Below, piece by piece: positions 17,221-25,557 of a stretch of 64,000 bases of DNA. Under the pieces are notes generated by a model. The model made no database searches. It was given only the letters and a program-made list of their open reading frames with translations, and was not told the DNA's origin. Each line of letters opens with the position of its first letter. Position 1 is the stretch's first letter. The stretch comes from Clostridiales bacterium 1_7_47FAA (GTDB lineage Bacteria > Bacillota > Clostridia > Lachnospirales > Lachnospiraceae): assembly GCA_000155435.1 (NCBI GenBank), contig DS990260.1, positions 92,606-156,605 of the forward strand, written 5' to 3'. The translations under genes and the position numbers were made by a program.

Positions 17221-17463
17221 TTATGCAAAAAGCGGCTCCAGGCGCAGCCTATTGGGAAAATCAAAGAGCGGGACAGGCCTGTCCTCCTCTTCCTCAGCGC
17301 CCATGGCCTTGTACCAGATATCCAGCGCCCTCTGAACCGTTATCTCCATATCATGATAGTAATAAAGACTTGCACCTGTATGGGTCACCACGTCCTCGAT
17401 GAGCAGTCTGGCATCCTGATTTTCAAACATGACTTCATTGAGATTGTTCTTTGTGATTTTCAT
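17221..17463 (-). CDS. 80-residue protein, first gene of SOS-type operon
   Basis: No family recognised. The start MKITKNNLNEVMFENQDA is followed by a helix-rich middle, an acidic patch (AEEEED) and a proline/arginine-rich end. AAGGAGGT lies before the ATG. The leader of about 120 bases contains an 8-codon frame (17503-17529). The upstream promoter (TTGACT-17-TATTAT on the minus strand) has a consensus LexA box inside its spacer, making this the first gene of a DNA-damage-inducible unit with the zinc ribbon and R2K ATP-grasp genes. Confidence 0.6.
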   Translation of the reverse strand: MKITKNNLNEVMFENQDARLLIEDVVTHTGASLYYYHDMEITVQRALDIWYKAMGAEEEEDRPVPLFDFPNRLRLEPLFA

Positions 17464-17564
17464 CGGGTACCTCCTTACTCCATTCCTTATCCACAGCTTC
17501 TCTCAAATTGACATATATTTAAATGACATATGCTCCTGTCATCACATCCCTGAAACGCTCACGA

Positions 17565-17617
17565 AGAACATATGTTCTTTATACATACATAATATCACGA
17601 ACACATGTTCGAGTCAA
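17565..17617 (-). promoter_or_regulatory. SOS promoter: sigma-A elements with two LexA boxes
   Basis: Minus strand: -35 TTGACT (17612-17617), 17-bp spacer, -10 TATTAT (17589-17594). The spacer contains CGAACATGTGTTCG (17598-17611), a perfect match to the Gram-positive LexA box CGAACRNRYGTTCG. A second palindrome, AGAACATATGTTCT (17565-17578), lies just after the expected transcription start, 33 bp centre to centre. LexA bound here would block polymerase directly. The orientation fits the 17463-15990 operon. Confidence 0.85.
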
Positions 17618-17746
17618 GCCTTATCTGCTATTATTACATGATTTTCCATATCCTCTCTTGCTTTTATAGTTGCCATATAATATAATGTGGAAGATATTCT
17701 AATTTATAATTTCCACTTATGCAGGAGCATGGAAGGGTTACGGATT

Positions 17747-18391
17747 ATGTTAACAGGCTATTTTAAGAAAATAGGAATGCGCCGTTTTGCGGTCATGACA
17801 ATAGGCAATGTTTTTCTCGGAATGGGCATCAGCATATTCAAATTATCCGGCCTGGGCAATGACCCGTTCAGCGGCATGGTCATGGCGCTTTCTGACAGGA
17901 CAGGCATCACATACGCCCTTTTCCTTGTGATGGTCAATGCAGTCCTGTTCCTGTATGAAATCGCCGCAGGCAGGAAACTGATCGGCGCCGGTACGCTTAT
18001 CAATGCCTTCCTGTTGGGGTACATAGCAACCTTCTTTTATGATATATGGCTTACCTTCATCGGCACTCCGGAACAGATGATCCAACGTGTCATCACTGTT
18101 TTAACCGGGGTCATCATAACCAGCTTCGGGGTTTCCCTGTACCAGTATCCCAATGTGGGTGTGGCGCCTTATGACAGCATTTCCCTGATATGGTGCGGTA
18201 AGAAACCCCATGTGCCATATTTCTGGTACAGGATCAGTACGGATACCTTCTGCGCCCTTATATGCTGGCTGTCCGGAGGTATCATCGGCCTTGGCACCCT
18301 TCTGGCGGCATTTGGCCTGGGGCCTATTGTCCAGTTCTTTAATGTCCACGTTTCTTCCAGGATTTTAGACACCGGCTCCGTACTTCAATAA
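17747..18391 (+). CDS. YczE/YitT-like integral membrane protein
   Basis: 214 residues, five or six predicted membrane helices. Recognised from GMGISIFKLSGLGNDPFSGM near the N-terminus and the later VGVAPYDSISLIW, typical of the YczE/YyaS/YitT membrane proteins. Transport function is presumed but substrates are unknown. The ATG at 17747 is nine bases after AAGGG; an upstream ATG at 17729 would have its AGGAG only one base away and is less likely. It reads away from the SOS operon and could share the intergenic region, but no LexA-overlapped promoter is seen in this direction. Confidence 0.75.
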   Translation: MLTGYFKKIGMRRFAVMTIGNVFLGMGISIFKLSGLGNDPFSGMVMALSDRTGITYALFLVMVNAVLFLYEIAAGRKLIGAGTLINAFLLGYIATFFYDIWLTFIGTPEQMIQRVITVLTGVIITSFGVSLYQYPNVGVAPYDSISLIWCGKKPHVPYFWYRISTDTFCALICWLSGGIIGLGTLLAAFGLGPIVQFFNVHVSSRILDTGSVLQ

Positions 18392-18470
18392 TTTGTAAGT
18401 TTTTCTTCAAACCCCGTCCATGAATATCATGTATAATTATTTAGCATCGGAATACAAAGGAGGAATCATG

Positions 18471-19289
18471 ATGGATACAAACAAGAAAATATTAATCGGC
18501 GCAATCAGTGCTGCCGTGGTAATCGGAGGGGTCGCCATCGGCCTGATCTTAAGCCGGACACCGGAGAAGGCAGACCTTACAACCATACACACGGAGGCGG
18601 CCACTGAACCGCCCAGGGAAACCCTGCCCCCCACCACCACGGAGGCAGAGACAGCCCCCACTTCTGAGCGCACGGATGCCGCTTCCAGCGTGACAGCGGA
18701 TATAGGGACCTACACCTCAGGCAAGGTTTCAATCCAGTACCCCATCCTGACCATGGATGATACTCAGAATCAGGATAAGATTAACGCACTGTTAAAATCC
18801 AATGCCCTTTCCGTCATCAAGGCCAATGATATTGATGAGGCAAAGGACACCCTTTCCGTCAAATGCAAAATCATATCCGTTGACCGCAAGCGTGTCACCG
18901 CCACCTATACAGGCAGTGTTTCAAGAGACGGCGGCTCCTATCCGGTCAACCTGTTTTATGCCAACACGGTGAACCTCCTGCAGGTCCAGGATCTTGGGTT
19001 TGATGATTTTACCGATGCCTATACCATGGCAGGATATGTGCTTAGCGACGATGTGAAGTTCAACGGTATCTCCGCCGATGTGGAAGCCGCGGTACTGGAA
19101 TACAGAAGTTCCCTGGATATCGACACACTGACAACGGTGTTTGACGGCGCGGATTTCCCCCTGTCATCTGACACCCAGTGGCCGGAGTCCTTCAGCTATG
19201 AGAAGCAGGGAACCATCTACTTCTCCATGCCGGTCCCCCATGCCCTGGGAGATTATGTCATAGTTGCATTTGACCCGTCAACCAAATAA
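18471..19289 (+). CDS. Membrane-anchored DUF4163-like protein
   Basis: 272 residues. An N-terminal signal-anchor (ILIGAISAAVVIGGVAIGLIL, cut short here: about residues 7-26) is followed by a Thr/Glu/Pro-rich linker and an extracytoplasmic domain beginning SGKVSIQYPIL, with DGGSYPVNLFYANTVN in the core, resembling PdaC/RsiV-type DUF4163 domains. GGAGG lies seven bases before the chosen ATG; the ATG immediately upstream is the alternative. Function unknown; related domains occur in anti-sigma factors and peptidoglycan deacetylases, but no catalytic residues are recognised. Confidence 0.65.
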   Translation: MDTNKKILIGAISAAVVIGGVAIGLILSRTPEKADLTTIHTEAATEPPRETLPPTTTEAETAPTSERTDAASSVTADIGTYTSGKVSIQYPILTMDDTQNQDKINALLKSNALSVIKANDIDEAKDTLSVKCKIISVDRKRVTATYTGSVSRDGGSYPVNLFYANTVNLLQVQDLGFDDFTDAYTMAGYVLSDDVKFNGISADVEAAVLEYRSSLDIDTLTTVFDGADFPLSSDTQWPESFSYEKQGTIYFSMPVPHALGDYVIVAFDPSTK

Positions 19290-19308
19290 CCGTGGTAAAA
19301 CATTCTGG

Positions 19309-19337
19309 TTGATATCATAAGATATTTGATATATAAT
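19309..19337 (+). promoter_or_regulatory. Promoter of upp
   Basis: TTGATA (19309-19314), 17-bp spacer, TATAAT (19332-19337), about 38 bases before the upp ATG. Confidence 0.75.
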
Positions 19338-19375
19338 TATCATTAATTCTAATAGATAAAGGAGCAGCTACAACT

Positions 19376-20005
19376 ATGGATAACGTAATGATTTTTGACC
19401 ACCCGTTGATTCAGCACAAGATTTCCATACTGCGCAACAAAGCTACAGGAACCAACGAGTTCCGCGCCCTCATTGAGGAGATTGCCATGCTCATGGGTTA
19501 TGAGGCCCTGCGCGACCTTCCCCTGGAGGATGTGGAGGTTGAAACCCCCATTGAGACGTGTATGACGCCTATGATTTCCGGACGTAAGCTGGCCGTGGTA
19601 CCCATACTCCGTGCAGGACTTGGCATGGTGAACGGTATCCTTGCACTGGTTCCCAGCGCCAAGGTAGGCCATATCGGTCTGTACCGCGACGAGGTGACAC
19701 ATGAACCCCACGAATATTATTGCAAGCTTCCCAACCCTATTGAGGAGCGCACCATCATTGTGACAGACCCCATGCTGGCAACCGGCGGTTCCGGTGTGGC
19801 TGCAGTGGATTTCATCAAGGAGCACGGCGGCAAAAAGATTAAATTCATGGCAATCATCGCTGCCCCTGAAGGACTTGAACGTCTCCACAAGGCACATCCT
19901 GATATTCAGGTTTATGTGGGCCATCTGGACCGCTGCCTGAACGAGAACGCTTATATCTGTCCCGGACTGGGCGATGCCGGGGATCGGATTTTCGGAACCA
20001 AGTAG
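19376..20005 (+). CDS. upp: Uracil phosphoribosyltransferase
   Basis: 209 residues, canonical length. It converts uracil and PRPP to UMP in pyrimidine salvage. The PRPP-binding loop [12 protein letters not shown] (about 125-137), the RAGLGMV region near residue 78 and the C-terminal [15 protein letters not shown] uracil-binding segment are all intact. AAAGGAG precedes the ATG, and a consensus promoter lies just upstream. A strong hairpin at 20065-20104 closes the transcript. It is monocistronic here, with no uraA permease adjacent. Confidence 0.97.
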   Translation: MDNVMIFDHPLIQHKISILRNKATGTNEFRALIEEIAMLMGYEALRDLPLEDVEVETPIETCMTPMISGRKLAVVPILRAGLGMVNGILALVPSAKVGHIGLYRDEVTHEPHEYYCKLPNPIEERTIIVTDPMLATGGSGVAAVDFIKEHGGKKIKFMAIIAAPEGLERLHKAHPDIQVYVGHLDRCLNENAYICPGLGDAGDRIFGTK

Positions 20006-20064
20006 GTTTAAGAAATTTTAAGGAATTACAATAGAAAAAATGAAATAAAAGATATAATGCCAAA

Positions 20065-20104
20065 AGGCAGAGGGATGCAACATAGGTTGCACATCCTCTG
20101 CCTT
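20065..20104. terminator. Hairpin terminator shared by upp and licT
   Basis: AGGCAGAGGGATGCAAC pairs with GTTGCACATCCTCTGCCT around an ATAG loop. It is followed by TTAATTGTTT on the plus strand and preceded by TTTTGG on the minus strand, so it can end upp and probably also licT from the other side. Confidence 0.75.
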
Positions 20105-20108
20105 AATT

Positions 20109-20179
20109 GTTTCACTGGAATACAGCTGTTTCATCGGAATACAGTTTCACTGGAATACAGCTGTTTCACCGGAACACCC
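20109..20179. repeat. Four tandem 16-19 bp repeats at the end of licT
   Basis: Units GTTTCACTGGAATACAGCT (20109), a 16-bp copy (20128), a second 19-bp copy (20144) and a divergent copy (20163) that contains the last codons and stop of licT. The units are not multiples of three. Confidence 0.8.
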
Positions 20180-20996
20180 TCGTGATATGGATGGTCAGAT
20201 ACAGGATTTCCTCCCGGGTAATAAGGGTCTTAGTGGACTTTTCCACATATCCGCTGATTTTCATGGCGGCCTCCAGTTCATTGGGGTACTGGCGGCTGAT
20301 CTGCTCATAGAGGAAGGAATCCGTCTCCTCCAGCATACGGCCTTCTAAAAGCCTTTGGACAAAAAACTGCAGATGGGTCACAAACCGTGAGAAGTACAGA
20401 CTTTCCGTATCCAGTTCCTTTTTCATGTGGAACTGGACCACGGTCAGGATGTCCTTTACCATTTTCACCGATGACATGGTGCGTTCCATGGTCATGCCTT
20501 CTGTCTGGGCATTGACAAGATGGAAGGCAATGTTGCCCGCTTCCTCTTCCGGAAGCTTAAGCCCCAGACGCTGGTTCAGATAGTCCACCGCATCTTTTCC
20601 GGCCCTGTATTCCCTGGGATAGAATTTCTTCACCTCCCAGAGAAGGCGGTTCTGGAGAACGATACCTTTCTGACAGCGCTCCATGGCATAGATAAGGTGG
20701 TCCAGAAGGGTAAAGAACGCCTGGCTGTCCAGGGGACAGGAAAGGCTGCTCCCCGCAGCGTCCACTGCCTCCTGTACGGCCTCCAGGGTTTCCTGGGGAA
20801 TCTCTTCTATCATCCGGCTGTAATCCTTAAGGATTCCTCCCTGACCGGACACAAAGCGGCGCTCCACATCCTTTTCTTCCAATCTGCCTCCAACCTGGGT
20901 CTTGAAACGCAGGCCGCGTCCCATGACGATTTCCTCCTGGCCTTTTGCATTTTCAACCAATATGAAATTATTATTCAGTATTTTCAGGACCTTCAC
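20166..20996 (-). CDS. licT: BglG/LicT-type transcription antiterminator
   Basis: 276 residues: RNA-binding CAT domain (1-55) and two PTS regulation domains with the four expected histidines at 100, 159, 208 and 270. In the family, phosphorylation by HPr and by the beta-glucoside EIIB sets activity, so the protein binds the RAT RNA and prevents termination only when substrate is present and preferred sugar absent. It is the last gene of bglP-bglA-licT, and a matching RAT lies at 24637-24666. Its last codons are part of a tandem repeat array. Confidence 0.93.
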   Translation of the reverse strand: MKVLKILNNNFILVENAKGQEEIVMGRGLRFKTQVGGRLEEKDVERRFVSGQGGILKDYSRMIEEIPQETLEAVQEAVDAAGSSLSCPLDSQAFFTLLDHLIYAMERCQKGIVLQNRLLWEVKKFYPREYRAGKDAVDYLNQRLGLKLPEEEAGNIAFHLVNAQTEGMTMERTMSSVKMVKDILTVVQFHMKKELDTESLYFSRFVTHLQFFVQRLLEGRMLEETDSFLYEQISRQYPNELEAAMKISGYVEKSTKTLITREEILYLTIHITRVFR

Positions 20997-21036
20997 AATC
21001 CCACCCCCTTTGCAGATATGATTGTAACGGATATTT

Positions 21037-22452
<1,416 letters not shown>

Positions 22453-22592
22453 CTAATCTCCTGCTTCCTTTCCTGCATCCAAATTCATGCGTCTGCCAAA
22501 ACCTGCGCCCGGACAGCTCCGGGAAAGCGGCTCCGGCCCATTGGTTCCTGCCAGAGCCTTCTTCCCATACCGTTTCCCTGGCATGTCTTTCA

Positions 22593-24542
22593 TCAGCAGA
22601 GTTTCATCAGTTCCATCCCTGCTTCCACGTCCCGCGGCTGTGTCGTAAGCACCTCGGACAGGCTGCCATTGTTCACCACAAGGACGGGTGTGACCAGGTC
22701 GTATCCCAAATCCAGGATTGCCTGGCGCTCAATCTTTACCAGGGGGGTCCCTGGCTCCACCAGGTCATCCACACTGGCAAGGGCGGTAAAATGTTTTCCC
22801 TGGAGATTCACCGTATCAATGCCGATATGGATCAGTACCTCCACGCCGTTTTCGCATGTAATGCCGATGGCGTGCTTTGTCTCAAAGAAAGCGGTTATCC
22901 GTCCTTTCACCGGCGATACGATGGTATCTCCTGTCGGTATGACCGCCATGCCCTTTCCAAGGACACCGCTGGAGAACACGGCGTCCCTGACCTCTGAAAG
23001 GGGAACCGCACGGCCGCTTACAGGGGATTGGATGGAAAATGCCTTCTGTCCGGCCGCTGCCTTTACGGTCGGGCTTTCCTCTGTGCCGCCTTTTCCTTCC
23101 TTACCATTCCCTTCCATGGACTTATCTTCCTTACCTTCCCCTTCCCCGGGCTTTCCTTCCTTACCATTCCCTTCCGGCTCCTCAAATCCCATCAACCAGG
23201 CCGCTGCAAAGGCCGCCGCAAAGGCAATGACGCAGGTAATGACCGCATGGACAATATTCATGGGATTCTCGCCGATGAAGGCGGGAAGCGCTGCCAGGCC
23301 GGGGGATACGAAGGCATACCGCACCAGTCCAGACAGACCCGCATAGATTCCCGCAATGCCGCCGCCAATCATGGATGCAATCAAGGGGCGTTTTAACTTC
23401 AGTGTGACGCCGTACAGGGACGGCTCCGTGATACCCAGGACAGCAGTGATGCCTGTGGAGGTTGCCAGCTGTTTTAATTCCTGGTTCTTTGTCTTTAAGG
23501 CCACCGCCAGGGTTGCCCCGCCCTGGGCCACATTGGAGGCCAGCATGCCAGGTCCGTTAATCATCTCAGAACCCGTCTTGGTAAGCTGCATGGTGGCAAT
23601 GGGTGTCATGGCCCAGGCTGTGCCGGATACCACCAGCACGGGCTGCAGCGCGCCCATAAGCGCGGGAATCAGCCAGCTGGCCTTTCCGTTGATGAACTCA
23701 GCCCCGGCTGCAATGACGTCATTCAGGAATACCCCGATGGGGCCTACCAACAGGAATGCAATGGGCGCTGTCACAAATAATGTAATCAACGGCTTAGTGA
23801 AAAACTTTATCATGGAAGGGGATACCTTTTCCGCGAACCGCTCCACATGGGACATGATCCAAACCGTAAAGATGATGGGAAGCACGCTGTAGGAATAATC
23901 CGATAGGATGACCGGTATCCCAAAAAACGTAATGGGCGCCCCGGCTGACAGCATGCCGCTCCAGGTGGGATGCAGCAGGGTGCAGGCCAGCGTCATGGCC
24001 AGGATGGGACTGCACTCAAACTTAATTGCGGCGCCGTAAGCCAGAAGCACGGGCATGAAGTAAAATGCGCCGTCTGAAATCATGTTCAGCATCTGGTAGG
24101 TGCTTCCGTCCGTGTTCACCAGGTTCATAAGGGTGAGCACTGCCAGCACCGCCTTGATCATACCTCCGCCCACCAGCGCAGGTATCACAGGTGTAAAGGT
24201 AGTGGAAATAATGCTGATGATCCTTGTGAGCCACTTCTCTTTTTCCGCGGATCCGCCTGCATGGGAACCGTCCGGCTGGGAACCGCCGCCCTGTCCTTCG
24301 CCGGTAATTTCCTTGATGGCCCTGTAAGCTGTCTGTACCTCATTGCCAATCACGACCTGGAACTGTCCCCCTTTGTCAACCACGCTGATAACCCCGGGGA
24401 TTTTCTCCACCCGTTCCCGGTCCACCTTCCCTTTGTCCCTGAACCCAAACCTGAGCCTGGTTGCGCAATGGGTCAGCATTGCCACATTATCCTTTCCTCC
24501 AACTGCCTCCAGGACCTCCAGCCCTGTTTTCCTGTAATCCAT
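22593..24542 (-). CDS. bglP: Beta-glucoside PTS transporter, EIIBCA
   Basis: 649 residues: EIIB with phospho-Cys26 (THCATRLRF), an EIIC membrane domain (about 105-455) and EIIA with phospho-His572 (LIHIGIDTV). It imports and phosphorylates aryl- or other beta-glucosides, feeding BglA. Between EIIC and EIIA lies a hydrophilic linker of three 10-residue Gly/Glu/Lys-rich repeats, encoded by 30-bp repeats at 23092, 23122 and 23152. AGGAGAG precedes the ATG. The leader carries the RAT/terminator switch at 24591-24666, so expression depends on LicT. Confidence 0.93.
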   Translation of the reverse strand: MDYRKTGLEVLEAVGGKDNVAMLTHCATRLRFGFRDKGKVDRERVEKIPGVISVVDKGGQFQVVIGNEVQTAYRAIKEITGEGQGGGSQPDGSHAGGSAEKEKWLTRIISIISTTFTPVIPALVGGGMIKAVLAVLTLMNLVNTDGSTYQMLNMISDGAFYFMPVLLAYGAAIKFECSPILAMTLACTLLHPTWSGMLSAGAPITFFGIPVILSDYSYSVLPIIFTVWIMSHVERFAEKVSPSMIKFFTKPLITLFVTAPIAFLLVGPIGVFLNDVIAAGAEFINGKASWLIPALMGALQPVLVVSGTAWAMTPIATMQLTKTGSEMINGPGMLASNVAQGGATLAVALKTKNQELKQLATSTGITAVLGITEPSLYGVTLKLKRPLIASMIGGGIAGIYAGLSGLVRYAFVSPGLAALPAFIGENPMNIVHAVITCVIAFAAAFAAAWLMGFEEPEGNGKEGKPGEGEGKEDKSMEGNGKEGKGGTEESPTVKAAAGQKAFSIQSPVSGRAVPLSEVRDAVFSSGVLGKGMAVIPTGDTIVSPVKGRITAFFETKHAIGITCENGVEVLIHIGIDTVNLQGKHFTALASVDDLVEPGTPLVKIERQAILDLGYDLVTPVLVVNNGSLSEVLTTQPRDVEAGMELMKLC

Positions 24543-24590
24543 ACCAATCTCTCCTCTCGCGGTTCTCAGATAAACTCATAAAAAGTGCAC

Positions 24591-24666
24591 AAAAAAAGAC
24601 CAAACATAACAGACACTATATGTGTCCATATGACTTGGTCTTGCCTGCATTACCAGTAACAGCCTC
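24591..24666 (-). promoter_or_regulatory. LicT antitermination switch (RAT plus overlapping terminator)
   Basis: Minus strand: the stretch 24666 to 24637 reads GAGGCTGTTACTGGTAATGC then AGGCAAGACC, closely matching the ribonucleic antiterminator of bgl operons. It overlaps the upstream arm (AAGACCAA) of a terminator whose other arm, TTGGTCTT, is followed by a T-run (24591-24603). RAT and terminator are therefore mutually exclusive. A promoter candidate TTGCAA-17-TAAACT lies at 24706-24734. Confidence 0.88.
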
Positions 24667-24813
24667 ATTCACTGTTATTCAATTGATTGTCTTAAGACGT
24701 AATTAAGTTTATCAGACTGTCTTTGACATTGCAATATTAAATTCTGCCAAAATAGATAGGGCAAATTCGGTTAATATGCACAAAGGCAGGAATGCATTTT
24801 CAAACACGGCCTA

Positions 24814-25554
24814 TTACTTAACGACCTTCAGTCCGCCTTTTCCCGGCTCGGCAGCGGGCTCAGCTGCTTCCTCTGTCTCCCTGGCTTCTTTGATTACGAT
24901 GTTCTCCTGGTTCTTGTAGATGGAATCAGCAGGCACACAGCCCCTTACGCTGGACAGGGGATATACATTGGAATTCCTTCCGATGATGGTTCCCGGATTC
25001 AGCACGCTGTTGCAGCCAACCTCCACATGGTCACCCAGGATTGCGCCGAATTTCTTAAAGCCCGTGGTCACATCCCCATCCTCGGCATGGACCTTGACTA
25101 AGGACTTGTCAGACTTGACATTGGAGGTAACTGCGCCGGCGCCCATATGCGCCTTGTAGCCCATGATGGTGTCCCCGATATAGTTGAAATGAGGCACCTG
25201 TGCGCCGTCAAAGATGATGGAGTTCTTAATCTCACAGGAGTTGCCGATAACAGCGCCCTCGCCGATGATGACACGGCCTCTTAAAAATGCACTCTGGCGC
25301 ACTTCTGCCTTGGCACAGATAATCATAGGTCCGCCCATGGCAATGGTAGGGGCAATCTTGGCAGATCTGTGGATCCAGATGTTCTTGCCCACCTTCTTAT
25401 ACTCGGTCTCCGGCAGGTTTGGCCCTATCTCCTCAATGAATGCCCCGATATTGGGAAGCACTTCCCACGGATATACCTGTCCTTCAAACAGCTTCTCTGC
25501 AATTGTATGGCTTGTGTCCAAAAGTTCTTTGATTGTCATCTGTTCCAGTTTCAT
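24814..25554 (-). CDS. Left-handed beta-helix sugar nucleotidyl/acyltransferase-like protein
   Basis: 246 residues. From about residue 55 to 215 it is a left-handed beta-helix of hexapeptide repeats (IWIHRSAKIAPTIAMGGP, VIIGEGAVIGNSCEIKN, HVEVGCNSVLNPGTIIG), like the C-terminal domain of GlmU; the N-terminal pyrophosphorylase domain is missing and only a short helical start is present. Annotated relatives are called UDP-GlcNAc pyrophosphorylase-related. The C-terminus ends in a Glu/Ala-rich tail. It starts three bases after the topB stop, with AAGGAG inside the end of topB, so translation is coupled. Confidence 0.75.
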   Translation of the reverse strand: MKLEQMTIKELLDTSHTIAEKLFEGQVYPWEVLPNIGAFIEEIGPNLPETEYKKVGKNIWIHRSAKIAPTIAMGGPMIICAKAEVRQSAFLRGRVIIGEGAVIGNSCEIKNSIIFDGAQVPHFNYIGDTIMGYKAHMGAGAVTSNVKSDKSLVKVHAEDGDVTTGFKKFGAILGDHVEVGCNSVLNPGTIIGRNSNVYPLSSVRGCVPADSIYKNQENIVIKEARETEEAAEPAAEPGKGGLKVVK

Positions 25555-25557
25555 AAA

